In this document: positions 1 to 6,113 of the stretch, in pieces
How the letters are laid out: each line of letters starts with the position of its first letter
Numbering within the stretch: position 1 is the stretch's first letter
Origin: Bacteroidales bacterium UBA3764
GTDB taxonomy: Bacteria > Bacteroidota > Bacteroidia > Bacteroidales > UBA932
Direction: 5' to 3'
DNA length: 16,082 nt
Assembly (NCBI GenBank): GCA_002371115.1
Contig: DFFY01000079.1
Location: 1-16,082, forward strand
The notes under the pieces: generated by a model
What the model was told of the DNA's origin: nothing
What the model saw: only the letters and a program-made list of their open reading frames with translations
The model's database searches: none
Made by a program: the position numbers and the translations under genes

Positions 1-249
1 GGCGGCGTAGGCTGGGGCGAGGTCATCAACGGCGGCTTCGGCATGGTGATCGACGGCTCCGAGGACAGCGCCCGCCACATCCGCGAAATGCTGTTCTGGG
101 ACGTGAACAACGGCATCGCCCGGCGCAGCTGGGCCCGGAACGCCGGCGCCCGCTTTGCCATCGAACGGGAAATGCAACGTACCCCCGGCCTCCAGGTTAC
201 CCTGCCCAATGAGGCCAATGAAAACCTAATCAGAAAAGCTTTACAATAA
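1..249 (+). CDS. hutU: Urocanate hydratase, C-terminal end (5' truncated by window)
   Basis: This is the last 82 codons of urocanate hydratase, the NAD-dependent cytoplasmic enzyme that turns urocanate into imidazolonepropionate, step two of histidine degradation. The frame is open from base 1 and stops with TAA at 247-249. The peptide reads GGVGWGEVINGGFGM, then a stretch with FWDVNNGIARRSWARN, which I recognise as the C-terminal part of the long HutU form found in Bacteroidota. The Rossmann-type NAD-binding region and catalytic residues would lie upstream of the window. It sits 1 nt before hutH and is followed by hutI, so the context fits a hut operon. The ATG at 43 is internal and is not a start. 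Identity rests on sequence recall plus this context. Confidence 0.9.
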   Translation, partial: GGVGWGEVINGGFGMVIDGSEDSARHIREMLFWDVNNGIARRSWARNAGARFAIEREMQRTPGLQVTLPNEANENLIRKALQ

Positions 250-250
250 T

Positions 251-1735
251 ATGCATTCCATTTCATCGGAACATCTCTCCCTGGAGAGGGTAAAAGAAAT
301 TATCGACAAGAAAGAAAAGCTGGTCCTTTCGCAGGAGGCGGTCGATGCCATTGTGAAATGCCGCGAGTACCTGGACCGCAAGATGGAGGACCTGGAACGG
401 CCCATCTATGGTATTACCACCGGCTTTGGTTCCCTGTACAACGTGACCATTCCCAAGGAGGAGCTGAGCCAGCTGCAGCACAACCTGGTGATGTCGCACG
501 CCTGCGGCGCCGGTGACCAAGTGCGCCCTGAGATTGTGAAACTGATGCTGCTCCTGAAGGCACAGTCGCTCTCCTATGGTCATTCCGGCGCGCAACTCAT
601 TACCGTGCAACGGCTGGTGGACATGTTCAACGAGGATGTCCTGCCCGTCGTTTACCAGCAGGGTTCGCTGGGCGCTTCCGGGGACCTGGCTCCCCTGGCC
701 CACCTGAGCCTGCCGCTCATCGGCCTGGGAGAGGTGCTGTATAAAGGTGAAGTCCGTCCTGCTGCCGATGTCTGGAAAGAGCTGGGCTGGAAGCCCATCA
801 AGTTGCAGAGCAAGGAGGGGCTGGCGCTGCTGAACGGCACCCAGTTCATGAGTGCGCATGCCATCTGGAGCATCCTCAAGAGCATGCGTCTGAGCCGCTG
901 GGCAGACCTGATTGGTGCCATGTCGCTGGACGCCTATGACGGCCGTATCGAACCGTTCCTTCCCCTCACCCACCACCTGCGCCCGCACAAGGGCCAGATT
1001 CTCACCGGGGAAAAGTTTATGGAAGTCCTGGAGGGCAGCGAGCTTATCCGCCGCCCCAAGGAGCATGTGCAAGACCCGTACAGCTTCCGCTGCATCCCGC
1101 AGGTACACGGCGCCGTGAAGGACAACATCCTGTATGTGAAGTCGGTGATTGAAAATGAAATCAACGCTGCCACGGACAACCCGAACATTTTCCCGGACGA
1201 GGACATGGTCATCTCCGCCGGCAACTTCCACGGAGAGCCCATCGCCATTCCCATGGACTCGCTGGCCATTGCCATGAGCGAGCTCGCAAGCATCTCTGAA
1301 AGAAGGACTTATCAGCTCATCCACGGGCTAAGGGGCCTACCCAAATACCTGGTTACGGAGCCCGGCCTCAACAGCGGTTTCATGATTCCGCAGTACACGG
1401 CCGCCAGCATTGTCTCGCAGAACAAGGGCCTGTGCTGGCCCGCCTCGTGCGACTCCATCCCGTCGTCCCAGGGGCAGGAAGACCATGTTTCCATGGGCTC
1501 CAACTCCGCCACCAAGCTGGTAAGGATTGTCGATAATGTGGAAACGGTGCTGGCTATCGAGCTGTTCAACGCCGCGCAGGCACTGGAGTTCCGTCGGCCC
1601 GCCAAGAGTTCCCCTATCCTGGAACGCATTTTTGCCGATTACCGTCAGGTGGTCCCGTTCGTGAGCACCGACACCTACCTGCATCCGCTCATAGAAAAAT
1701 CCATTCAATTCATAAGGAATGAGTCTTATTTATAA
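251..1735 (+). CDS. hutH: Histidine ammonia-lyase
   Basis: Histidine ammonia-lyase removes ammonia from L-histidine to give urocanate, the first step of histidine catabolism, in the cytoplasm. The 494-residue length is close to the usual ~500-510. The Ala-Ser-Gly triad that cyclises to the MIO electrophile is at residues 142-144, inside GSLGASGDLAPLAHL. The catalytic tyrosine motif YGITTGFG begins at Y53. Both positions match the numbering of the well-studied Pseudomonas enzyme. Later family motifs such as NGTQFMSAH, ATDNPNIF and GNFHGEP are present. The start lies 1 nt after the hutU stop. The 3' end overlaps hutI by 17 nt, which suggests translational coupling. No Shine-Dalgarno is needed to place this start, and the phenylalanine or tyrosine ammonia-lyase alternatives are unlikely in this context. 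Confidence 0.97.
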   Translation: MHSISSEHLSLERVKEIIDKKEKLVLSQEAVDAIVKCREYLDRKMEDLERPIYGITTGFGSLYNVTIPKEELSQLQHNLVMSHACGAGDQVRPEIVKLMLLLKAQSLSYGHSGAQLITVQRLVDMFNEDVLPVVYQQGSLGASGDLAPLAHLSLPLIGLGEVLYKGEVRPAADVWKELGWKPIKLQSKEGLALLNGTQFMSAHAIWSILKSMRLSRWADLIGAMSLDAYDGRIEPFLPLTHHLRPHKGQILTGEKFMEVLEGSELIRRPKEHVQDPYSFRCIPQVHGAVKDNILYVKSVIENEINAATDNPNIFPDEDMVISAGNFHGEPIAIPMDSLAIAMSELASISERRTYQLIHGLRGLPKYLVTEPGLNSGFMIPQYTAASIVSQNKGLCWPASCDSIPSSQGQEDHVSMGSNSATKLVRIVDNVETVLAIELFNAAQALEFRRPAKSSPILERIFADYRQVVPFVSTDTYLHPLIEKSIQFIRNESYL

Positions 1736-2918
1736 TATAGGATTGTTGGTTGGAATTCAGCCGGAGGGAGTGCTTCGGGTGGAGGGGGTGGCGCAGGGCC
1801 GGACCGGCACGCTGGAGAACGCCTGGCTGCGCATTGAAAATGGCCGCATTGCTGGTTTTGGGGACATGTCCTCTGTCATACCGAGCGAAGCGAGTGTATC
1901 CCTCGACGCCCAGGGCGGCATGCTCATGCCCGGCTTCTGCGACAGCCACACGCACGTAGTGTATGTGGGCAGCCGGGACGGCGAATTCATAGACAAAATC
2001 AACGGGCTCAGCTACGAGGAAATCGCGGCGCGGGGCGGCGGCATCCTCAATTCGGCCAACCTTCTGCAGCAAACTTCTGAGGAAGCGCTGTACAGTCAGT
2101 CCATGTCACGCGTACGGGAGATGATGGACAAAGGGACCGTGGCCATAGAGATAAAGAGCGGTTACGGCCTGTCGCCGGAAGCGGAGCTGAAGATGCTGCG
2201 CGTCATCCGGCGCATCCAAAAAACCGTTCCTGCGGCCGTTAAGAGCACCTTTTTGGGCGCCCATGCGGTGGGCCGCGGGTACACGCACGAAGAGTATGTG
2301 CAGATGGTAATCGACCTGATTCCCCAGGCGGCGGAACTGGCGGACTTTGTGGATGTGTTCTGCGACGAAGGCTTTTTCACCGTGGAAGACACGGACCGCA
2401 TTCTTACAGCGGCGAAGGGCAAGCTCGTCCCTAAGATTCACGCGAATGAACTGGCCGTGAGCGGCGGCGTACAGGTGGGCGTCAAGCATGGCGCCCTCTC
2501 CGTGGACCACTTGGAGCGCACCACCGACGCCGAAATCGACGCATTAAAAGGGACCCAGACTATGCCCACCATGCTGCCGGGCAGTTCCTTCTTCCTGGGA
2601 CTCCCCTACGGCCGGGCCAAGGATTACATTAAGGCCGGATTGGGGGTGGCGCTCTCCAGCGACTACAATCCGGGCTCGTCGCCCAGCGGAGACATGCGCT
2701 TTGTGATGGCCCAGGGATGCATCAAGATGCGCCTCACGCCGGTGGAAGCGTTCAACGCCGTCACGCTCAACAGCGCATATGCCATGGGCCTGAGCCGGGA
2801 GTACGGCTCCATTACCGCAGGCAAAAAAGCGGCGCTTATCCTCACGGAACCCGGCTGGGACCTCACCAAGCTGGCCTATCAATACCAAACGCCTTATATT
2901 AAGCAAGTTATCTTCTAA
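1719..2918 (+). CDS. hutI: Imidazolonepropionase
   Basis: HutI hydrolyses 4-imidazolone-5-propanoate to N-formimino-glutamate, step three of histidine degradation. It belongs to the metal-dependent amidohydrolase superfamily. Length is 399 residues, normal being about 400-415. Metal and catalytic positions are visible: DSHTH with H77 and H79, GAH with H182, HANE with H241 and E244, VDHLE with H264, and SSDYNPG with D315. The conserved SRDGEF after the first motif is also typical. The chosen ATG overlaps the end of hutH by 17 nt, and the N-terminus (SLIYNIGLLVGI) fits the first beta strand of the family. Residues 53-62 are encoded by a copy of a dispersed repeat (1875-1904). They fall between two strands of the N-terminal beta domain, where an insertion should be tolerated. 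The metallophosphoesterase gene starts on the very next base. Confidence 0.97.
   Translation: MSLIYNIGLLVGIQPEGVLRVEGVAQGRTGTLENAWLRIENGRIAGFGDMSSVIPSEASVSLDAQGGMLMPGFCDSHTHVVYVGSRDGEFIDKINGLSYEEIAARGGGILNSANLLQQTSEEALYSQSMSRVREMMDKGTVAIEIKSGYGLSPEAELKMLRVIRRIQKTVPAAVKSTFLGAHAVGRGYTHEEYVQMVIDLIPQAAELADFVDVFCDEGFFTVEDTDRILTAAKGKLVPKIHANELAVSGGVQVGVKHGALSVDHLERTTDAEIDALKGTQTMPTMLPGSSFFLGLPYGRAKDYIKAGLGVALSSDYNPGSSPSGDMRFVMAQGCIKMRLTPVEAFNAVTLNSAYAMGLSREYGSITAGKKAALILTEPGWDLTKLAYQYQTPYIKQVIF
1875..1904 (+). repeat. Dispersed GAGCGAAGCGA repeat, copy 1, inside hutI
   Basis: The core CCGAGCGAAGCGAGTGTATC preceded by GTCATA resembles the widespread intergenic element of the type GTCATTCTGAGCGAAGCGAAGAATCTC. 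A second copy, inverted, lies at 13702-13728. Here it is in frame and encodes VIPSEASVSL (HutI residues 53-62). The two copies share the 11-base core GAGCGAAGCGA and similar flanks (GTCAT before, ATC or AATC after). Membership in one repeat family is my inference from this similarity. Confidence 0.6.
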
Positions 2919-4004
2919 ATGCGCACCGGTTTACTTGTCATCCTTTTCACCGTGCTGGTGCTCGTGGCCTGGACAGCCTGGCATTTCTGGCTCATCCTTC
3001 CGCTTCCCAAATGGGGGAAATGGCTGGTGAGCGGTCTGTATGCGGCATCGTTCTTCCTCATTTTCGTGCATTATCTGGGGCAGAGCCACATGCCGCTCTG
3101 GATGGCCACCTGCACGTATGAGTGGAGCAACTCGTGGATGATTTTCTTCTTCTACGCGGTGCTGCTGTTCGCCGTTTTGGGGCTGGGGCGCTTGTTACAT
3201 CTGGTGCCGGTCCATTTCCTCAAGGACTCGCCTCAGGGCACGGCAACAGTGCTGGGCATCCTGGTGGCGCTGCTGGTGTACGGCAGCTTCCATTATAGGC
3301 ACAAATACCGCGAAGTAATTGACATTCAAACGGAAAAGCCGCTGGACGGGTCCCTCACCATTGTCCTGGCCAGCGACCTGCACGTGGGGTATCACAACCG
3401 CAAACCTGAGCTGTCCCGCTGGGTGGACCTCATCAACGCCGAGCATCCGGACCTGGTGCTCTTTGCCGGCGACATTGTGGACGGTGCCCTCCGTCCCATC
3501 CGGGAAACGCACATGGAGGAGGAATTCCACCGTATCCAGGCGCCCGTGTACGCCTGCCTGGGCAACCACGAGTACATTGGCGGCGAGAATGGTTCGGAGG
3601 CTTTTTATGCCGATGCCGACATCCATCTCCTCCGGGACGCAACGGCCCTGGTAAAAGGCATCCGCATCATCGGCCGGGACGACAGAAGCAACCCTCAACG
3701 GGCCACAGTGGCCGATTTGGCACCGGTGGACACGCTGTTCACCGTCCTGCTGGACCACCAGCCCTACCACCTGGAAGAGGCGGAGGCGGCGGGCATCGAC
3801 TTCCAGTTCAGCGGGCACACGCATCACGGCCAGGTCTGGCCCCTGAACTGGGTCACCGACGCCATGTACGAGAAAGCCTTCGGCCCGCACCAACGTGGCA
3901 ACACCCGCTATTACGTAAGCTCCGGCCTTGGCATCTGGGGCGGCAAATTCCGCATCGGCACCCGCTCGGAGTATATTGTCCTGCATCTTTCCCCCAAGCA
4001 GTAA
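2919..4004 (+). CDS. Membrane-anchored metallophosphoesterase (YaeI/YkuE type)
   Basis: This is a calcineurin-like phosphoesterase with a membrane N-terminus, 361 residues. Hydrophobic helices occur at about residues 4-28, 36-54, 72-95 and 108-123. The phosphoesterase domain then runs from about 145 to the end. All core metal motifs are present: SDLH (D153, H155), AGDIVD (D185), GNHE (N216, H217), the H280 region (LLDHQPYH) and SGHTHHGQ (H300, H302). The arrangement matches the YaeI/YkuE branch, some members of which cleave lipid-linked pyrophosphates; the substrate here is unknown. The domain would sit at the cytoplasmic or periplasmic membrane face depending on helix count, which I cannot settle. 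Its ATG directly abuts the hutI stop, so it is co-transcribed with the hut genes, although no role in histidine breakdown is evident. A weak terminator follows. Confidence 0.88.
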   Translation: MRTGLLVILFTVLVLVAWTAWHFWLILPLPKWGKWLVSGLYAASFFLIFVHYLGQSHMPLWMATCTYEWSNSWMIFFFYAVLLFAVLGLGRLLHLVPVHFLKDSPQGTATVLGILVALLVYGSFHYRHKYREVIDIQTEKPLDGSLTIVLASDLHVGYHNRKPELSRWVDLINAEHPDLVLFAGDIVDGALRPIRETHMEEEFHRIQAPVYACLGNHEYIGGENGSEAFYADADIHLLRDATALVKGIRIIGRDDRSNPQRATVADLAPVDTLFTVLLDHQPYHLEEAEAAGIDFQFSGHTHHGQVWPLNWVTDAMYEKAFGPHQRGNTRYYVSSGLGIWGGKFRIGTRSEYIVLHLSPKQ

Positions 4005-4012
4005 ACTTTTTT

Positions 4013-4032
4013 GCAAAGGCCTTTGCTTTTTT
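4013..4032 (+). terminator. Likely terminator of the hut-phosphoesterase operon
   Basis: The perfect palindrome GCAAAGGCCTTTGC (4013-4026) can fold as a 5-bp stem with a GGCC loop and is followed by six T (4027-4032). It begins 9 nt after the phosphoesterase stop. The stem is short, so efficiency is uncertain. It overlaps the -33 element of the following tRNA promoter. Confidence 0.55.
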
Positions 4033-4052
4033 ACAAAAAAGTAGTACCTTTG
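4022..4052 (+). promoter_or_regulatory. Bacteroidota-type promoter for tRNA-Pro
   Basis: TTTG at 4022-4025 and TACCTTTG at 4045-4052 are separated by 19 nt. This matches the established Bacteroidota primary-sigma consensus TTTG-N19-TAnnTTTG. The tRNA begins 13 nt after the -7 box. The -33 TTTG is part of the preceding terminator palindrome, so the two signals share bases. Confidence 0.75.
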
Positions 4053-4065
4053 CAATCCCATTCTT

Positions 4066-4141
4066 CTGGATGTGGCGCAGTTGGTAGCGCACCTGGTTAG
4101 GGACCAGGAGGTCGCTGGTTCAAGTCCAGTCATCCAGACCA
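4066..4141 (+). tRNA. tRNA-Pro, anticodon AGG
   Basis: A complete 76-nt cloverleaf can be folded by eye. Acceptor arms are CTGGATG and CATCCAG. The D-stem is GCGC/GCGC with loop AGTTGGTA. The anticodon stem is CCTGG/CCAGG with loop TTAGGGA. The variable loop is AGGTC. The T-arm is GCTGG-TTCAAGT-CCAGT. Discriminator A and an encoded CCA complete it. Anticodon positions 34-36 read AGG, which decodes proline CCU. The C1-G72 pair, A73 and G37 are bacterial tRNA-Pro identity features and support the assignment. An A at position 34 is uncommon for bacterial proline tRNAs in general. A consensus promoter precedes the gene and a strong hairpin follows it, so it is likely an independent transcription unit. 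Confidence 0.9.
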
Positions 4142-4146
4142 CTGAA

Positions 4147-4186
4147 AATCAAGCACTTACGGGTTTCCGAAAGTGCTTGATTCCTT
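4147..4186 (+). terminator. Terminator downstream of tRNA-Pro
   Basis: AATCAAGCACTT (4147-4158) pairs perfectly over 12 bp with AAGTGCTTGATT (4171-4182). The inner loop can add CGG/CCG around GTTT after one A-A mismatch. CCTTTT follows at 4183. It starts 5 nt after the tRNA CCA end, as expected for a tRNA terminator. Confidence 0.85.
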
Positions 4187-4341
4187 TTAGGGTTTGACAT
4201 TCTGCGATATAATTGACATTTCTGCCCTGCCTCGTCGTTATACCCCAAATTGGAACGTTAATACAGGGGGCGCGGCCCCCTCATACACCCCCGCGGCTCC
4301 CGGACTGGTCAATAACATACTGACAATCAACAAGATACAGA
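4187..4341. other. Gene-poor intergenic stretch with GC hairpin
   Basis: I see no credible gene here. The only open frame, 4194-4376 on plus, lacks an ATG start (it begins with TTG) and ends inside a terminator hairpin. The stretch holds a near-direct repeat TGACATTCTG / TGACATTTCTG (from about 4195 and 4214) and an odd-looking segment around CCCCAAATTGGAACG. It also has a strong GC hairpin, AGGGGGC-GCG-GCCCCCT, at 4265-4281. It may be a decayed element or a dispersed intergenic repeat; the sequence alone does not decide. Confidence 0.45.
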
Positions 4342-4372
4342 AAATCCTCGGCGCAAAAGGAGCCGAGGATTT
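4342..4372 (-). terminator. Hairpin, likely terminator for the minus-strand lipoprotein
   Basis: AAATCCTCGGC (4342-4352) pairs perfectly over 11 bp with GCCGAGGATTT (4362-4372) around a 9-nt loop. Read on the minus strand the stem runs into GATTTTCTG, a short T tract. On plus the sequence after the stem is ATAGC, so the minus orientation is favoured. It lies about 100 nt beyond the lipoprotein stop, and just past the stop of the alternative tail frame at 4391. Confidence 0.65.
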
Positions 4373-4472
4373 ATAGCAAAACATTATAAATCAATCACTT
4401 ACCAACCAGCCCCAACCAGGGTTACTCCGGACATGGGTCACATCAAAACTGCCCTCCACAAGTAGGTTTTCC

Positions 4473-4763
4473 TCAATCCAATCGTTCTCTACATTTGATG
4501 ATGATAACCCCGTTGGCTCCGCGGGAGTCGTAGATGGAAGCGCTCGCATCCTTGAGAACATCGATGCTCTTGACATCGTACGGGCTGATCCAGTCGATGG
4601 GCATGCTGGAAATGGATGTAGCCAGGGATGCGCGGTCCTGCTGGCCATAACCGATATCCACCACCTCCGCGCTGCGGGGCGTATAGGCGTCATTGCCCTG
4701 CTTGAACACACCGCAGCCGCATGCAAGAACACCCAAAGCGATAATCTGTAAAATTCGTTTCAT
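4473..4763 (-). CDS. Miniature TonB-receptor plug-domain lipoprotein
   Basis: This 96-residue protein begins with a lipoprotein signal (MKRILQIIALGVLAC; lipobox VLAC, Cys15). It then carries two blocks that resemble the plug domain of SusC-like outer-membrane receptors. One is VVDIGYGQQDRASLATSISS (about 34-53). The other is DVKSIDVLKDASASIYDSRG followed by ANGVIIIK (about 63-90). The middle of a normal plug, including the usual RG.....D region, is missing, and there is no beta-barrel. It is therefore a standalone, shortened plug attached to a membrane by lipid; its function is unknown. The frame ends CRERLD soon after the conserved block. A +1 shift near 4493-4506 would open another 35 or so codons to 4391. 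The gene may thus be frameshifted or simply short. It is divergent from the rluA-type gene with 55 nt between starts. Confidence 0.7.
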   Translation of the reverse strand: MKRILQIIALGVLACGCGVFKQGNDAYTPRSAEVVDIGYGQQDRASLATSISSMPIDWISPYDVKSIDVLKDASASIYDSRGANGVIIIKCRERLD

Positions 4764-4803
4764 GGTCGCAAGACTAACAGAAAAATTTCACAAGAAAAAG
4801 CAG

Positions 4804-4811
4804 TATCTTTG
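4804..4811 (+). promoter_or_regulatory. -7 promoter element for the RluA-type gene
   Basis: TATCTTTG fits the Bacteroidota TAnnTTTG box. Its surroundings (AAAAAGCAGTATCTTTGCA) closely match those of the tRNA promoter (AAAAAGTAGTACCTTTGCA). No clear TTTG is visible 19 nt upstream. Only 7 nt separate the box from the ATG at 4819, so the transcript would have almost no leader. Confidence 0.65.
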
Positions 4812-4818
4812 CACCACT

Positions 4819-5517
4819 ATGGGAATATACAGAGAAATTGGGCCGGAGGAGTTCCAGGACCTGCAAGGCAGAATCCTCTATGAGGACAATCACATCATTG
4901 TATTCAACAAGCGCACCGGGGAAATTGTGCAGGGCGACAAAACCGGCGACGAACCCCTGAGTGAAACCCTCAAGGCATTCATTGCCCAGCGGGACGCCAA
5001 ACCCGGCCAGGTGTTCATGGGGGTTCCCCACCGCCTGGACCGCCCCGTAAGCGGCGTCACCCTCTTCGCCAAAACGTCCAAGGCCTTGGAACGCCTGAAC
5101 GAGATGCTCCGCAAAGGCGACGTCCACAAAACCTACTGGGCCCTCACCGCCGGAAAACCGCCCAAGCCCACAGACACACTCACGGACCTGCTCACCCGCA
5201 ACGAGTCCCAAAACAAGTCCTACGTGAGCAAAACCGGTAAGGAAGCCCGTCTGAAATACACCCTCATCCAAAGCACGGACCGCTATTACCTCTTAGAAGT
5301 GGAGCTCTACACTGGCCGCCACCACCAGATTCGCTGCCAGCTCGCCCACATGGGCTGTCCCATCAAAGGAGACCTCAAGTACGGCGCCAAGCGGTCCAAT
5401 CCGGACGGCGGTATCTGTCTCCTGGCCCGCCATATACAGTTTATCCACCCCGTCAAAAAGACCGAGGTGGATGTAACCGCTCCTGTTCCGGATAGTTGGA
5501 AAGGAGTGCAAGGGTAA
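4819..5517 (+). CDS. RluA-family RNA pseudouridine synthase
   Basis: This enzyme isomerises a uridine to pseudouridine in rRNA or tRNA; which site cannot be told here. It has 232 residues. The catalytic motif HRLDRPVSG is at residues 71-79, with the nucleophile Asp74. Downstream motifs typical of the RluA/C/D fold are also seen: KTYWALT, LLEVELYTGRHHQIRCQLAHMGCPIKGDLKYGA, split here as ELYTGRHHQIR and GCPIKGDLKYGA. There is no N-terminal S4 domain, as in the short RluA-like forms. The frame stays open upstream to 4693, but I chose the ATG at 4819. A promoter box lies at 4804-4811 inside the longer version, and the extra 42 residues are not family-like and overlap the divergent lipoprotein. 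The gene converges on the AraC-type gene with a 20-nt gap and no visible terminator. Confidence 0.9.
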   Translation: MGIYREIGPEEFQDLQGRILYEDNHIIVFNKRTGEIVQGDKTGDEPLSETLKAFIAQRDAKPGQVFMGVPHRLDRPVSGVTLFAKTSKALERLNEMLRKGDVHKTYWALTAGKPPKPTDTLTDLLTRNESQNKSYVSKTGKEARLKYTLIQSTDRYYLLEVELYTGRHHQIRCQLAHMGCPIKGDLKYGAKRSNPDGGICLLARHIQFIHPVKKTEVDVTAPVPDSWKGVQG

Positions 5518-5537
5518 CGCGTCCGAAGCCGGTTTAG

Positions 5538-6071
5538 TTAATCATTTCTATTGGTTTTCAGGTATTTGCGCCTGACACGGGAGCACCAGTGGCTGGGCGG
5601 CTCCCCCATCACAATCTTGAAACTTTGGAAGAACGAAGTAGTGGAATGGAAGCCGGACAACTGGGCCAGCTCCGATACCCTCAGACTCATGTTCTTCCGG
5701 TACAGTTCCATGGCATACATCACCCGGTAATAGTTGATGTACTGCCGGAAGTTCCGTCCGGAGAAACGGTTGATGGTTTTGCTTAAATACCCTTTGTTGG
5801 TATAGACGGCATTGGCCAAGTCCTGCAGGGAAAAAGAATCCACCAGGAAGGGCCTGTGCTCGGTCATATACCGGCAACACCTGTCATACAGCAACTGATC
5901 GATCGCCGACATTTCATACGGGGAGGACGAAGTCTCCACGAGCCCGGGTGTCCCCAGGGCCGATTGTAATTGCGCCTCCTTCTTATGCAGGTGTTTCAGC
6001 AGGATGATACCCGCCGCAACAGCCAACACCAGAAGAAAGGCCAGGAACAAAGATAACAGGTTCATGGGCAT
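5538..6071 (-). CDS. Membrane-tethered AraC-type transcriptional regulator
   Basis: This 177-residue protein has one hydrophobic helix at residues 5-25 followed by the basic KHLHKK, which predicts a cytoplasmic C-terminus. After a linker (about 30-55) comes an AraC-type double helix-turn-helix domain at about 56-165. The first HTH is around SLQDLANAVYTNKGYLSKTI. The second is around RVSELAQLSGFHSTTSFFQS, followed by the usual GEPPSHW in place of G.TP..YR. There is no ligand-binding, TPR or histidine-kinase part, so the sensing input is not evident. It lies 42 nt after the second YitT gene and could be the last gene of the leuS operon. Met3 is an alternative start. The target genes are unknown. 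Confidence 0.82.
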   Translation of the reverse strand: MPMNLLSLFLAFLLVLAVAAGIILLKHLHKKEAQLQSALGTPGLVETSSSPYEMSAIDQLLYDRCCRYMTEHRPFLVDSFSLQDLANAVYTNKGYLSKTINRFSGRNFRQYINYYRVMYAMELYRKNMSLRVSELAQLSGFHSTTSFFQSFKIVMGEPPSHWCSRVRRKYLKTNRND

Positions 6072-6113
6072 TCAGGTGGGCTGCGCGGACGCGTTTCCCT
6101 ATGTCAAAGAACG

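Noticed and set aside
263..1324. 353-codon minus-strand frame opposite hutH
   Set aside because: It is a shadow of hutH, which has its MIO motif and catalytic tyrosine in the expected places.
3195..4142. Long minus-strand open frame over the phosphoesterase and the tRNA
   Set aside because: It is antisense to a well-supported gene, and its N-terminus (TGLEPATSWSLTRCATNCAT) is the antisense translation of the tRNA, a known false annotation.
4194..4376. 60-codon plus frame after the tRNA
   Set aside because: It has no ATG start, only TTG, it ends within a terminator hairpin, and its middle is encoded by the GC foldback.
4066..4472. tRNA-Pro as the attachment site of an integrated element
   Set aside because: I found no integrase and no second copy of the tRNA 3' end in the window.
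4693..4818. N-terminal extension of the RluA-type protein
   Set aside because: It overlaps the divergent lipoprotein start and the promoter, and the residues do not look like the family.
5518..5537. Terminator between the convergent RluA-type and AraC-type genes
   Set aside because: The 20-nt gap and its edges show no convincing stem or T tract.
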